Assembly (NCBI RefSeq): GCF_002563895.1
Contig: NZ_PDJB01000001.1
Location: 2,401,501-2,465,500, forward strand
Length of the DNA stretch: 64,000 nucleotides
From: Pseudomonas lurida
GTDB taxonomy: Bacteria > Pseudomonadota > Gammaproteobacteria > Pseudomonadales > Pseudomonadaceae
Reading direction: 5' to 3'
In this document: piece by piece, positions 54,300-63,900 of the stretch
Numbering within the stretch: the first letter of the stretch is position 1
Layout of the letters: each line of letters begins with the position of its first letter
The notes under the pieces: generated by a model
Databases searched by the model: none
Seen by the model: the letters and a program-made list of their open reading frames with translations, nothing else
Told to the model about the DNA's origin: nothing
Translations under genes and position numbers: made by a program

Positions 54300-54327
54300 G
54301 CGGGAGCGGGCTTGCTCGCGACTGCGG
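54300..54327. repeat. REP-like element
   Basis: GCGGGAGCGGGCTTGCTCGC with trailing GACTGCGG is a REP unit with partly lost symmetry, after the SDR gene. Confidence 0.55.
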
Positions 54328-54444
54328 CCGTTTGAAGAACCGCGGTTTCTGTAGCGATGCCGCGGTCATGGTGTGGTAGAACGGCAGCTTGACGCTGCCA
54401 TCAGCCACTGCGTTAAGTGGATGCCAGGCCACAGGAGAACGACC

Positions 54445-55092
54445 ATGCCCCTTGCGAAAACCGCCATTGCTTCATTCGACGTGGATGCCCAGAAGAGCTT
54501 CACGCCACTGTGCCCCAACGAGCTACCGGTGGCGGGCGGTGACCAGATCGGTGCCGAACTCAATTACATGGCCAGCCTCGCCGGCCACCGCGTCGGCAGC
54601 AAGGACGCTCACACCCCGCACGCGCCCTGGGTGGTGTCGCAGCACAGCGAGATGCTACAACCGACGGGCCTGGCCCACGCCGATGTAACCTGGGTGAGCC
54701 ACTGCGTACCGGGCACCGAAGGCTTCACCTTGCTGGACGAGTTGCCCACGCCCTACGACTACGATTACTTCATCTGGAAAGGTGTCGAACCCGACCTGCA
54801 CCCCTACGGTGCCTGCTACCACGACCTGCACGACAAGTTGTCGACCGGCGTCATCGAGTACCTCAGGGCCCAGGGCGTTAGCCGCGTGATCGTCGGCGGC
54901 CTGGCCCTGGACTACTGCGTCAAGACCACCGCGTTGCAACTGCTCAGCGCTGGCCTTGAAGTGGTCTTGCACCTGCCGGCGTGCCGAGGCATCACGCAGG
55001 AGGGCGGCGTACAGGCGGTCAATGATCTGCTCAAGGCCGGTGCCCAGATCAGCAGCAGCCGCGAAGAACTGGTGGCGTTGGCCACACGTTGA
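54445..55092 (+). CDS. pncA: Nicotinamidase
   Basis: A 215-residue cysteine hydrolase that converts nicotinamide to nicotinate for NAD salvage. The catalytic Asp is in ASFDVDAQKSFTP, Lys in YFIWKGVEPD and the nucleophilic Cys in GGLALDYCVKTTALQL; KDAHTPHAPWVV holds metal-ligand histidines. ATG 54445 has AGGAG upstream. In several pseudomonads pncA lies beside the mannitol-type operon, as here; it is probably transcribed on its own. Confidence 0.9.
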   Translation: MPLAKTAIASFDVDAQKSFTPLCPNELPVAGGDQIGAELNYMASLAGHRVGSKDAHTPHAPWVVSQHSEMLQPTGLAHADVTWVSHCVPGTEGFTLLDELPTPYDYDYFIWKGVEPDLHPYGACYHDLHDKLSTGVIEYLRAQGVSRVIVGGLALDYCVKTTALQLLSAGLEVVLHLPACRGITQEGGVQAVNDLLKAGAQISSSREELVALATR

Positions 55093-55436
55093 TGGCCGAG
55101 GTCGACTTGATTGGCTGGAATGATCGCTGTCGTGTGTCAGCCCGTTCCTATCTCAAGGCGTCCTCTTAAGCGTCTACGCGGCCACGGATCGGAACAACGC
55201 GGCCGCCCGTCGTTCTGCGCTCAACACTCGATGCAATATCGATGGATTCGTTAGTGTGAGTGCAATGATAAATAAAGTCGGCGCGATCACTGTTGTTATT
55301 CATGTTCTATTCTCTTAGTGCGCAACCTTGCTTGCCTTACTGACTTCAGATGATTGATGGCCGCGCGCTTTCGATCACCCGTCCAGTACTCTGCTTTTGG
55401 TGTACTGTTAAAAGACTTACCTACCAGAGGTTTCCA
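55093..55436. other. Intergenic region between pncA and the MvaT-like gene
   Basis: The stretch is locally A/T-rich near 55255-55320 and contains the likely promoter of the silencer gene. The only coding candidate is a 45-codon minus-strand frame at 55166-55303, listed separately. I see no REP or RNA gene. Confidence 0.4.
55166..55303 (-). CDS. Possible 45-residue small protein
   Basis: An ATG-initiated frame encodes MNNNSDRADFIYHCTHTNES and ends VVPIRGRVDA. Its ribosome site is weak (AGAGAA) and I know no homologue. It may be chance; listed because it fills an otherwise empty interval with normal-looking composition. Confidence 0.2.
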   Translation of the reverse strand: MNNNSDRADFIYHCTHTNESIDIASSVERRTTGGRVVPIRGRVDA

Positions 55437-55802
55437 ATGTCTAAGCTTGCCGAATTCCGCCAGCTCGAAAAACACCTCGCCGAACAACTCCAGGCACTCG
55501 AAGCGTTGAAGGGTGATGCTGGCCTCAAGAAAGAAATCGAATTCGAAACGAAGCTTCGGGATTTGCTCGCGAAATATGGTTACAGCTTGAAAAACGTGAT
55601 CAACCTGCTGGATCCGCAAGCCGGCCGACGCGCCTCTTTAGCCGCGCCGAAAACCGGTACACGCAAAGCCCGCCAGGTTAAGGTCTACAAGAATCCGCAC
55701 ACCGGCGAGACCATTGAAACCAAGGGCGGCAATCACAAAGGGTTGAAAGAGTGGAAAGCTGAACATGGTTCGGCCACCGTGGAATCCTGGCTCGCCCAAT
55801 GA
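55437..55802 (+). CDS. MvaT/MvaU-family H-NS-like DNA-binding protein
   Basis: A 121-residue xenogeneic silencer. The N-terminal half is a coiled-coil oligomerisation region (LAEFRQLEKHLAEQLQALEA). The C-terminal half has the MvaT DNA-binding signature VKVYKNPHTGETIETKGGNH and LKEWKAEHGSATVESWL. These proteins bind A/T-rich, often acquired DNA and repress it. ATG 55437 starts the family-typical MSKLAEFRQ. A strong terminator follows. It is one of several MvaT paralogues usually present in a pseudomonad. Confidence 0.93.
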   Translation: MSKLAEFRQLEKHLAEQLQALEALKGDAGLKKEIEFETKLRDLLAKYGYSLKNVINLLDPQAGRRASLAAPKTGTRKARQVKVYKNPHTGETIETKGGNHKGLKEWKAEHGSATVESWLAQ

Positions 55803-55817
55803 TCATCGCTTGAGGTA

Positions 55818-55844
55818 AAAATGGGCCCAACGAGGGCCCATTTT
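55818..55844 (+). terminator. Rho-independent terminator of the MvaT-like gene
   Basis: AAAATGGGCCC and GGGCCCATTTT pair perfectly around the loop AACGA, giving a stem with A/T ends that works in both directions. It begins 15 bp after the stop. Confidence 0.9.
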
Positions 55845-55933
55845 CAGTTAACCGCTGGCTGGCTTGAACCTCGACACGGCTGCCAATCGTCCCTTCGTTC
55901 AATCACACGTTCAGGGCACTTCGACTTGGCATC

Positions 55934-56299
55934 TTAATGACGGTCAGCCAGCAGTTTCTTTACCTCGTCAATGATCAAGTCGATATTAAACGGTTTCTCC
56001 AACACAACATTGAACAAGTCAGATCTCTGCATGCCAATGTGCGCCTGCGCGCCGCTGATCAGAATAATCGGCAAGTGTTTAACGGAGGGCAGGGCTCGTA
56101 CGGCTTTGGCGAATTCGAGTCCATCCATCACCGGCATCATGAAATCGGTGATGATCAAGTCGGGGCGCTCTCTCTCAAGCACTTCAAGTCCCTTTTGACC
56201 GTGGCCTGCCTTCACGACCATGAACCCCTCATCCTCTAGCGCGAAGCCAAGAATGTCAGCGATCAAATACTCGTCGTCGACGACCAGAATGGTGGTCAT
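55934..56299 (-). CDS. CheY-like single-domain response regulator
   Basis: A 121-residue receiver domain. Acidic pocket residues are in LVVDDEYLI, the phospho-acceptor Asp in LIITDFMMPVMDG, the switch Ser in IILISGAQ and Lys in VLEKPFNID. No output domain is present. It lies 24 bp downstream of the KaiC-like ATPase on the same strand and is probably its partner. Confidence 0.9.
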   Translation of the reverse strand: MTTILVVDDEYLIADILGFALEDEGFMVVKAGHGQKGLEVLERERPDLIITDFMMPVMDGLEFAKAVRALPSVKHLPIILISGAQAHIGMQRSDLFNVVLEKPFNIDLIIDEVKKLLADRH

Positions 56300-56323
56300 G
56301 TGAATATAACCCGAATCAAAGAC

Positions 56324-57799
56324 TTAGGAAGTTGAACCAGGCAGCGATGAATGACTGGATGTGGGTGGCTCATTGCTTGAAGCCTTTTTCAGATCAACGT
56401 CTTGGTCACGGATCACCATCTCAAAACGAGAGGGGTCGTAGGAGCTGTCTCGTACTTTAAGAATAGAGAGGGTCCTGCATAGTTCAGACTGATTCTCGAA
56501 GAAGCGCATAAGCATCAGGTTATCAACGAAACTGGACAGGTCAGAGTTGGGTGCGCTGACCTCCGAGCCGAAGAGATCACGCATTTCCCAGGACGCGAAC
56601 ACCGTTACTCCTCTGGCGCGAAGCTCGTTCATCAGCGCACTTAGAAAGTCGGTGATCCGTGCTGGGTTGGTCGAAACCCGCGTCATGCCGCTGAGGCTAT
56701 CGATAAAAACACGCTTGATGCCCTTTTCCTCGACAATTTTCAGGAGTCGGGCGCCCAAGCCATCCAGCAGGCCTTCGGTGGTGGGTTGCCAGGCGATGCT
56801 CAAGGCGCCGCTTTTTTCCATACCTTCTACATCGACCCCCAGGGAGACACCTTTCAAGCGCAGCCGCTGTGGGCTTTCATAGAATCCAAACAGCAAGCCG
56901 GGTGCTTCAGGCGTGGACTCGCCGAGGAACTTGAGCCCCAGGGTCGTTTTACCTATTCCTGAGGGGCCCATGACCAGTGTCACGCTGGAGCTGTACAGAC
57001 CGCCACCCAGTATGGTGTCTAACGAGGCGACGCCGCTGGCGATGCGCGTCAAGTCGGCACTGTCGAGTGCTGACGGGTGGCTGTAGAGGCTTTCCAGCCG
57101 TGGATAAACCACTAACCCATGATCGTTGATTTCACACTCGTGGAGGCCCGTCATCGCTCCGCTACCGCGAGTCTTTCGCAGTTGAATACGACGTACTGAG
57201 CGCGTGCCATAAAGCTCCTCACCCATTTCGATCACACCATCGACCATCGTGTGCTCTGGACTACCGTCATCCAGGCGGGAGCTGGTAAGAAATAACACGG
57301 TGCAACCCGCGAAGGCGGCGTGGCCTTGTAACTCAGAGATGAATTTTTTGGTGTCAATGTGCGAGTCAGCTCTGGAGCGTGCGTTGAGTAAACCGTCCAC
57401 CACCATCACGGTTGCTTTCTGACGGCTTATCTCGCGCCGAAGCAGCTTCACTACTTCGTCAAGACCTTCGTTTTCCAAGGTGTCAAATGCGCTGACGAAC
57501 TGGATTTCGGCGCCTACTTTGGAGGCGTCGTAAAAGCTGAGGGTAGAAAGAAATTGAAAAAGCCGGTCGTGCGATTCAGCCAGGAGCGTCGCAACCAGTA
57601 CCCGCCCTCCATTATTCGCGTGATGGAATCCAAGTTGGTTGGCGAGGATCGTTTTGCCGGACCCTGGACGGCCCTGAATAATGTATGAGGAGCCCGCAAC
57701 CAGTCCCCCCTTGAGCAGAGCATCCAGCCCTTCGATTCCGCTTTGAAGGCGTTTAAGCTTTTCCACAATGCGACCCTGATATGAAGACAGGCTATTCAA
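56324..57799 (-). CDS. Double-domain KaiC-like ATPase
   Basis: A 491-residue RecA/KaiC family protein with two ATPase domains. Domain I has Walker A GRPGSGKT (43-50) and Walker B VMVVDGL (131-137). Domain II has Walker A GPSGIGKT (278-285) and Walker B RVFIDSLS (363-370). By eye, segment 419-426 (SDLSSFVD) aligns with the KaiC autophosphorylation loop SHISTITD, giving Ser422/Ser423 where cyanobacterial KaiC has Ser431/Thr432. No kaiA or kaiB is adjacent; a receiver gene follows instead. Likely a signalling ATPase/kinase rather than a true clock. Confidence 0.88.
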   Translation of the reverse strand: MNSLSSYQGRIVEKLKRLQSGIEGLDALLKGGLVAGSSYIIQGRPGSGKTILANQLGFHHANNGGRVLVATLLAESHDRLFQFLSTLSFYDASKVGAEIQFVSAFDTLENEGLDEVVKLLRREISRQKATVMVVDGLLNARSRADSHIDTKKFISELQGHAAFAGCTVLFLTSSRLDDGSPEHTMVDGVIEMGEELYGTRSVRRIQLRKTRGSGAMTGLHECEINDHGLVVYPRLESLYSHPSALDSADLTRIASGVASLDTILGGGLYSSSVTLVMGPSGIGKTTLGLKFLGESTPEAPGLLFGFYESPQRLRLKGVSLGVDVEGMEKSGALSIAWQPTTEGLLDGLGARLLKIVEEKGIKRVFIDSLSGMTRVSTNPARITDFLSALMNELRARGVTVFASWEMRDLFGSEVSAPNSDLSSFVDNLMLMRFFENQSELCRTLSILKVRDSSYDPSRFEMVIRDQDVDLKKASSNEPPTSSHSSLPGSTS

Positions 57800-58343
57800 G
57801 CCGAATTAAGTTGAATGCTAACGTCAATTGCGTGTTGGGGCCATCCATCCCTTGGACAGGGATGGGCATGGTAGCAGGTGCCTATTTTTCCGTCGAATGA
57901 CGGCTCTATTGTGAGTCTTGGCAACGGTGTCGCCCCTGCTAGACCGCTTGTTTTCGCATGAGGTGTTGAGAGGACAATGACGGAGCTCGGCAATTCAAAT
58001 CATTTTCGAGTTCTGGCCAACAGCCTCTTGCACGGAACGTCGCGAGTTCTAAAAAACGGCGCTATTTGCCGTACAGCATTGTTGCGCAGTGACCAGGGGT
58101 AGTATTTGGACTTGGCAGGCAGGCATTAAACGCTTAACGCGCGCCAAGGCTTGATTCCAGAATGAAGCGGTTGCCTGGACCCTACGATCAAACCAGCCGT
58201 ATCCAGTGAACGTCATCAGCAGTGATCCCAGCACATGCGGTAATCGTTGCTGCGGCTTATCGCAGCCGACCCTCTTGAAGCGACTACAGCGACTGGACTG
58301 CTTATTTGCATGCTTGTCGTCACTGCACAAGACTCACACGTAT
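57800..58343. other. 544-bp intergenic region upstream of the KaiC-like gene
   Basis: No convincing gene is seen; open frames up to about 93 codons on both strands lack ribosome sites or recognisable similarity. The part near 57800-57990 should hold the promoter of the KaiC/receiver operon. Confidence 0.4.
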
Positions 58344-58496
58344 CTACTTCACACTCCCAGCGTTTGCGGCCTTGTTTCGACGGCAACGCTGCGAGCAGTA
58401 GCGGACCTCATCCCAACAGCGCGCCCATTTCTTGCGCCAGGCAAAATCTAATCCGCAGACCGCGCACTTTTTGACCGGCAGTTCGCTCTTCTTCAC
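58344..58496 (-). CDS. DUF2256 domain-containing protein
   Basis: A 50-residue protein with Cys pairs [14 protein letters not shown] and RYCSQRC, the zinc-ribbon-like pattern of DUF2256. The start is GTG 58496, which overlaps the TGA of the photolyase gene (GTGA), so the two are translationally coupled. DUF2256 genes are commonly next to cryptochrome/photolyase genes; function unknown. Confidence 0.85.
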   Translation of the reverse strand: MKKSELPVKKCAVCGLDFAWRKKWARCWDEVRYCSQRCRRNKAANAGSVK

Positions 58497-60031
58497 AACG
58501 ATTCCCCTGCATCGAGCCTGGCGAGCAGTTCCTGGCCGCGATCCCACAGCGCTTGTTGTTTGGGTTCAGTCATCCGGTCGAGGTTTTTGTAGACCATGCC
58601 CAAGCGCTGATTGCTGCGCAGAAGGTCTGCGTGGCGCATCAGGAAATGCCAGTAGAGTGAATTGAAAGGGCAGGCGTCGTCGGTCGTGCTTTCACTGACC
58701 TTGTAGACGCAGGTGCGGCAGTAGTCAGACATGCGCTTTATATATTGGCCACTGGCGCAATAAGGCTTGGAACCCAGGTACCCGCCGTCGGCGTGCATGA
58801 CCATACCCAGTGTATTGGGCAGTTCGACCCAGTCGAACGCGTCCATGTAAATTGCCAGGTACCAGTCGCAGATCTGAGTCGGGGTGATGCCTGCCAGCAG
58901 CGCGAAGTTGCCGGTCACCATCAACCGCTGGATATGGTGGGCATAGGCATGTTTCAAACTTTGGCCGATCGCCTGGCTCATGCACTTCATTTGGGTGTTG
59001 CCCGTCCAGTAGAACGCTGGAAGCGGCCGGTTGTTGCCAAACAGATTGCCGCCGGCGTAGTCGGGCATTTTCAGCCAGTAGACGCCCCGTACATATTCAC
59101 GCCAACCTATGAGTTGACGAATAAAACCTTCGGCGGCGTTTAATGGAATCCTGTGGGCCCAATACGCCGACTCAACGTCACGGCACAGCTGACGCAGGTC
59201 CAACAGGCCAATATTGAGCGCGGCGCTGATCCGGGCATGAAACAGGAAGGGTTCATCACTGGCCATTGCATCTTGGTAGTCGCCGAACGCTGCCAGCCCC
59301 CAGTCGAGGAAATACTCCCACAACGCCTGGGCATCCGCGTGTGTAACCGGGTAGTCGAACGTGTCGAAGCTGCCATAGTGACTGGAGAAATGTTCGGCTA
59401 CCAACGCAAGCACATCCTGGGTGATCGCATCTGGCTTGAAGCGGGCCGGCGACGGCGGTATGACGCCCTTGGGCAATGCCTTGCGGTTGTCCGCATCAAA
59501 GTTCCAGGCGCCTCCGACCGGGCTCCCATCGCCATTGAGTAATAGCCCGCTTTTGCGACGCATCTCGCGGTAGAAGAACTCCATGCGCAGTTGCTTCTTG
59601 CCCTTGGCCCAGTCAGAGAATTCGGTGCGCGTGCAAAGGAAGCGACTGTCGGGATGCCATTGGATGGCCAGGCCACAGTCCTTGAGGGCGTGTTCCAGGC
59701 GCCAGTCGCCGCACTCCGTGATATGTATTTCATCGGAATGCGTCAATGCCTGCCAGCGCTGCAGTTCGCCTTTGACGGATCCACTGTTTTTCGGATCATC
59801 AAGCGTGACGTATTGCACCTGGAACCCTTGCTGTCGTAACGCTTCGGCGAAATGACGCATGGCACTGAAGATCAGGATGATTTTCTGCGGGTGATGGGGC
59901 ACATGGCTGGCTTCTTCCATCACCTCGACCAGTAGAACCGTGTCACGGTCCTTGTTGAGCCCTTGCAGTGAGGCAAGGTCGAAAGATAACTGGTCGCCCA
60001 AGACCAGGCACAGCCGGTTCGACTTCTTCAT
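58493..60031 (-). CDS. phrB: Iron-sulfur bacterial cryptochrome/(6-4) photolyase
   Basis: A 512-residue protein of the FeS-BCP/CryPro family (PhrB-type, DUF/deoxyribodipyrimidine photolyase-related). It begins [20 protein letters not shown]. The four cluster cysteines are visible: one in [20 protein letters not shown], two in YCRTCVYK and one in [31 protein letters not shown] and the FAD-site region [18 protein letters not shown] are diagnostic. It repairs (6-4) photoproducts using blue light. It is followed by the coupled DUF2256 gene and preceded by a LOV photoreceptor gene. Confidence 0.92.
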   Translation of the reverse strand: MKKSNRLCLVLGDQLSFDLASLQGLNKDRDTVLLVEVMEEASHVPHHPQKIILIFSAMRHFAEALRQQGFQVQYVTLDDPKNSGSVKGELQRWQALTHSDEIHITECGDWRLEHALKDCGLAIQWHPDSRFLCTRTEFSDWAKGKKQLRMEFFYREMRRKSGLLLNGDGSPVGGAWNFDADNRKALPKGVIPPSPARFKPDAITQDVLALVAEHFSSHYGSFDTFDYPVTHADAQALWEYFLDWGLAAFGDYQDAMASDEPFLFHARISAALNIGLLDLRQLCRDVESAYWAHRIPLNAAEGFIRQLIGWREYVRGVYWLKMPDYAGGNLFGNNRPLPAFYWTGNTQMKCMSQAIGQSLKHAYAHHIQRLMVTGNFALLAGITPTQICDWYLAIYMDAFDWVELPNTLGMVMHADGGYLGSKPYCASGQYIKRMSDYCRTCVYKVSESTTDDACPFNSLYWHFLMRHADLLRSNQRLGMVYKNLDRMTEPKQQALWDRGQELLARLDAGESL

Positions 60032-60110
60032 TCAGTAAGTTCCAGCTGAGTGTGGGTGCCAGGTAGCCGTCATCGGAGGAAAGTCGTTTGCAGTGGACAC
60101 CAAAGAATCA

Positions 60111-60587
60111 TTAATGCGTTGGGTTCTGAAGCATTGGGGACGTGGATTGCCATTGAGCCAGTTGAACCTTCAAGTGTTCGACTTCCGCTTCCAGTTCGCG
60201 CACACGCGCGACAGCCTCGAATTCGGCGCTCACGTCCTTCTGGATCCCGATGTAATAAGTCAGTTGATCAGCGTCGTTGAATACCGGGGTAATCGACAGC
60301 TCATTCCAGAACGCACTGCCGTCTTTACGGTAGTTGCGAATGATCTGCCGGCAAGGGCGATGGTTCTTTATCGCTTCGCGAATAACGGCCAAGCCGGCTT
60401 GGTCCCGGTCATCGCCCTGCAGGAAGCGGCAGTCCTGATACAGGATGTCGTCGACGCTGTAGCCCGTCAGGCGCTGGAAGGCGGGGTTGGCATAGATCAG
60501 GATGTTCTCATCGCCTTCCTGCTCGGCAATCACAATGCCGTCATCGGAGGTTTCAACCATCAATTTCAGCAGTTCTGCGTCGATCAT
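60111..60587 (-). CDS. Short LOV-domain blue-light photoreceptor
   Basis: A 158-residue protein consisting of one LOV (PAS) domain and helical ends. The photo-adduct Cys53 is in YQDCRFLQGDDRDQ, followed by RNYRKDGSAFWNELSITPV and YYIGIQKDVS. It is strikingly like the P. putida short LOV proteins PpSB1-LOV and PpSB2-LOV. The C-terminal helix (RELEAEVEHLKVQLAQW) is a probable dimer/signalling helix. ATG 60587 was preferred over TTG 60611. It lies 79 bp upstream of the photolyase on the same strand. Confidence 0.93.
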   Translation of the reverse strand: MIDAELLKLMVETSDDGIVIAEQEGDENILIYANPAFQRLTGYSVDDILYQDCRFLQGDDRDQAGLAVIREAIKNHRPCRQIIRNYRKDGSAFWNELSITPVFNDADQLTYYIGIQKDVSAEFEAVARVRELEAEVEHLKVQLAQWQSTSPMLQNPTH

Positions 60588-61176
60588 TTTCAGAGCCCCT
60601 ATGAGTTTCAAGCCATTCTATAACAACCTGGCTGATCTGGATTTCCAGAAGTGCTAGGGCATTTTTCCATGGTGGCTCGGCCGTTTGGACACTCGAACGC
60701 GTACCCACAAGCCACTGTTACACCCGTTCGCAGTCAAACGTAGTCGGCTCAAGTGTTTTTCGTACCAACCCACACTGTCGACGTGTATTGAATACCGGAG
60801 GGCACCCCGTTTAGACCCTTTATTGCCGATGGCCCTGCGAACGTCTTTCGAGGGTAAATCATCGACGCTGGCGGGCGTTCTTTCTTCGTAAAATAAGACT
60901 GCCTTGAAAAACAAAGACACTGCCAGGCGCCGCGCCGCCAGCATCACGTCGATTGTGAACCGATGCCCTTTGGCCAGGTAGGACACGCTGTGATGAGCGC
61001 GCCAAGAAGGGCAGGTTCCGTCCGAAATTTTTACGGCTTCTTTACGGTAGAGGGCGTTGCTCGCAACGATACTGGCGTCGATTTTTTGATCCTCTACGCG
61101 CCTCGTTTTTCCGATGGCCCTGAAAGAGTGCAATGACCAAGGATTGCGTGCATTCACTCCCCCTGATAACTGAGAG
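60588..61176. other. Intergenic region between the LOV gene and kup
   Basis: A 589-bp divergent control region. Open frames on either strand (up to 190 codons on the minus strand, 60654-61229) look like chance: no ribosome site, no recognisable motif, and the longest overlaps the start of kup. TTTTTACGGCTTCTTTACGG at 61028-61047 is a direct repeat that might bind a regulator of kup. Confidence 0.4.
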
Positions 61177-63087
61177 ATGCGCCCCTTGAGTGAGACAGCG
61201 ACCGCCGTAAATGAACACACCCCTTCCAAGACGTCAGGGGTGGGCTTGCTCGTCGCTGCGGTCGGGGTGGTTTATGGGGATATTGGCACCAGCCCCCTCT
61301 ATACATTGAAGGAGGTTTTTTCCGGCCATTATGGCGTTCAGGTCAATCACGACGGTGTGCTGGGCATTCTGTCACTGATCTTTTGGTCATTGATCTGGGT
61401 CGTCTCGATCAAGTACGTGCTGTTTATTCTGCGCGCTGACAACCAGGGCGAAGGCGGCATCATGGCGTTGACAGCGTTGGCCCGCCGCGCAGCAGCGCCT
61501 TATCCGCACATGAGTAAAGTCCTGGTTCTGCTCGGCCTGTTCGGTGCAGCGCTTTTTTACGGGGACAGCATGATCACCCCCGCGATTTCTGTGCTCTCGG
61601 CGGTGGAAGGGTTACAGCTCGCCTTTGACGGAATAGAACACTGGGTCGTGCCACTGTCGGTGATCGTCCTAGTGGCGTTGTTCTTGATACAGAAACATGG
61701 CACGGCTCGCATCGGTGTCCTGTTTGGCCCGGTCATGGTGCTATGGTTCGTGGTGTTGGGTGCCCTCGGGATCTACGGTATCTTGCAGCGCCCCGAAGTG
61801 CTGCAAGCGCTCAACCCTGCTTGGGCGGTACAGTTTTTCGTCGCCCATCCGGGAATAGGCGTGGCAATACTGGGTGCCGTCGTATTGGCGTTGACCGGCG
61901 CCGAAGCACTGTATGCCGACATGGGCCACTTTGGTCGCAAACCGATTTCGCGTGCCTGGTTCATGCTGGTATTGCCTGGCCTGGCGCTCAATTACTTTGG
62001 CCAGGGTGCCCTGATCCTGGAGAACCCGGAGGCGGTGCGCAATCCATTCTATTTGCTCGCGCCTAGCTGGGCGTTGCTCCCCATGGTCGCGCTTTCCACA
62101 CTGGCTACCATCATCGCTTCTCAAGCAGTGATCTCCGGTGCTTTTTCCCTGACGCGCCAGGCGATCCAGCTAGGGTACGTGCCCCGGATGTTTATCCAGC
62201 ACACCTCCAGCCAGGAGCAGGGTCAGATTTACATCGGCACCGTCAACTGGGCATTGATGGTGGGTGTGGTACTGCTGGTGATCGGCTTCGAGTCTTCCAG
62301 TAACTTGGCGGCTGCGTATGGCGTGGCTGTCACAGGCACTATGTTGATCACCACCATTCTGTCTTCAGCCGTGGCCCTGCTGCTCTGGAAAACACCGCGC
62401 TGGGTGGCTATCCCGCTGCTGCTCGGTTTTCTACTGGTCGACAGCTTGTACTTCGCGGCCAATGCGCCGAAGATTTTCCAGGGGGGTGCGTTCCCGGTGA
62501 TCGCCGGTATCGGGTTGTTCATCTTGATGACCACGTGGAAGCGGGGGCGCAAAATCATCGTCGAGCGGCTGGACGAGACCGCGCTGCCCCTGCCGTTGTT
62601 CATCAGTAGCATCCGTTCGCAGCCGCCGCACCGGGTGCAAGGTACAGCGGTTTTCCTGACCGCCAGGGCGGATGCCGTTCCCCATGCACTCTTGCACAAC
62701 CTCTTGCATAACCAGGTGCTGCACGAGCAAGTGGTGCTTCTCACCGTAGTGTCCGAAGACAGCCCTCGAGTGAGTGCAGACCAACGGTTTGAGGTCGAAG
62801 CTTATGGAGAAGGGTTCTTCCGTGTCAGCCTCCACTTCGGTTTCATGGAGGAGCCCGACGTTCCCATGGCCTTGAAGCTGTGTCATTTGAATGAGCTGGA
62901 TTTCAGCCCGATGCGCACGACCTATTTTCTCAGTCGTGAGACAGTGATCCCGACCCAGCGTATTGGCATGGCACGCTGGCGAGAAAACCTGTTCGCGTTT
63001 CTGCTGAAGAACGCCAACAGCAACCTCAAGTATTTCAAATTGCCATTGAACAGGGTGATTGAACTGGGTACTCAAGTGGAGATGTAA
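61177..63087 (+). CDS. kup: Kup-type potassium uptake protein
   Basis: A 636-residue KUP/HAK/KT potassium/proton symporter. Signature segments are [56 protein letters not shown] and [15 protein letters not shown]. Twelve membrane helices occupy the first 430 residues and a cytoplasmic C-terminal domain follows. ATG 61177 has GAGAG upstream. It stands between light-related genes on the other strand; whether it is part of the same response is unknown. Confidence 0.93.
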   Translation: MRPLSETATAVNEHTPSKTSGVGLLVAAVGVVYGDIGTSPLYTLKEVFSGHYGVQVNHDGVLGILSLIFWSLIWVVSIKYVLFILRADNQGEGGIMALTALARRAAAPYPHMSKVLVLLGLFGAALFYGDSMITPAISVLSAVEGLQLAFDGIEHWVVPLSVIVLVALFLIQKHGTARIGVLFGPVMVLWFVVLGALGIYGILQRPEVLQALNPAWAVQFFVAHPGIGVAILGAVVLALTGAEALYADMGHFGRKPISRAWFMLVLPGLALNYFGQGALILENPEAVRNPFYLLAPSWALLPMVALSTLATIIASQAVISGAFSLTRQAIQLGYVPRMFIQHTSSQEQGQIYIGTVNWALMVGVVLLVIGFESSSNLAAAYGVAVTGTMLITTILSSAVALLLWKTPRWVAIPLLLGFLLVDSLYFAANAPKIFQGGAFPVIAGIGLFILMTTWKRGRKIIVERLDETALPLPLFISSIRSQPPHRVQGTAVFLTARADAVPHALLHNLLHNQVLHEQVVLLTVVSEDSPRVSADQRFEVEAYGEGFFRVSLHFGFMEEPDVPMALKLCHLNELDFSPMRTTYFLSRETVIPTQRIGMARWRENLFAFLLKNANSNLKYFKLPLNRVIELGTQVEM

Positions 63088-63149
63088 CACATTCGTGCGT
63101 CACCATTCGCCTTGCTTTCGGTCAACCCCTGTCGATGACGGTTCACGAC

Positions 63150-63169
63150 GCGCCTACCAGGGTAGGCGC
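63150..63169. terminator. 9-bp perfect hairpin at the convergent end of kup and SDR
   Basis: GCGCCTACC and GGTAGGCGC pair perfectly around AG. The hairpin overlaps the last codons of the minus-strand SDR gene and may end kup transcription; no T-run follows. Confidence 0.4.
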
Positions 63170-63864
63170 TCTCCGTCGTAAGCAAAGAAGTGGCCGCTGT
63201 CGGCAGGCTCCAAGCGGTCAATCAGCGTTAACAATTCGCGTGCAGCGATGTCTGCTGGTCTCGCGGCAGAAGCCCCACGAAAGGGCTGTGACAAGCCCGA
63301 GATCACCGTGCCGGGATGCAGGCTCAGCAAGCGCGCCTGGGGACGGGTTCGTGCCAGTTCGATTGCCGCGGTTTTAATCAGCATGTTCAATGCCGCCTTG
63401 GAAGCGCGATAGGCGTACCAGCCGCCCAGGCGGTTATCACCGATGCTACCGACCTTGGCAGAGAGCATTGCCATTGCGCCCTGAGGGTCTAGCAACGGCA
63501 GGAAGTAACGCAACACCAGGGCGGGCCCCACAGTATTGACTTGAAATACCGAATGCAGTGCATCTGCTTCAATCGCGGCGTAACTTTTTTCAGGCTTTAT
63601 TCCCTCGCGATGGAGCAGGCCGGCTGCATGCAAGATCAACTGATACGGTGCTTCTCCAGTCAATTCTGCGGCCGCTCTGGCGATACTGTCCGCATCCTCC
63701 AGGTCCAGGCATGGAACGCTGTTGCGCCCCAGCTCACGTACGCCCGCACACCGTGGATCCTGATTGAGCCATTCACAAAAAGCCGAGCCGAGCGCACCAC
63801 TGGCGCCAATCACCAAGGCACGATAGCCCTCGCCAAGGGAATTCATCTTGAACGCACTGTTCAT
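63154..63864 (-). CDS. SDR family protein (C-factor/CsgA-like)
   Basis: A 236-residue short-chain dehydrogenase: cofactor motif VIGASGALGSAFCEWL, HAAG in place of NNAG, Ser in AMLSAKVGSIGDN, and YxxxK as YAYRASKAAL. It resembles the C-factor branch of SDR proteins. It starts 36 bp after folE on the same strand and probably forms an operon with it. In other pseudomonads a similar SDR belongs to the light-induced photolyase/folE cluster. Confidence 0.85.
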   Translation of the reverse strand: MNSAFKMNSLGEGYRALVIGASGALGSAFCEWLNQDPRCAGVRELGRNSVPCLDLEDADSIARAAAELTGEAPYQLILHAAGLLHREGIKPEKSYAAIEADALHSVFQVNTVGPALVLRYFLPLLDPQGAMAMLSAKVGSIGDNRLGGWYAYRASKAALNMLIKTAAIELARTRPQARLLSLHPGTVISGLSQPFRGASAARPADIAARELLTLIDRLEPADSGHFFAYDGERLPW

Positions 63865-63900
63865 CTAGTCTCTCCCACCGTCTGGCGCGATGTGTTGGCG

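Noticed and set aside
56324..57799. A complete circadian kaiABC system
   Set aside because: Only a KaiC-like protein is present; no kaiA or kaiB gene lies in the flanking sequence.
58049..58330. A 93-codon minus-strand frame upstream of the KaiC operon
   Set aside because: No similarity, no ribosome site and irregular composition; left as intergenic.
60654..61229. A 191-codon minus-strand frame upstream of kup
   Set aside because: No ribosome site or recognisable motif, and it overlaps the start of kup; best read as chance.
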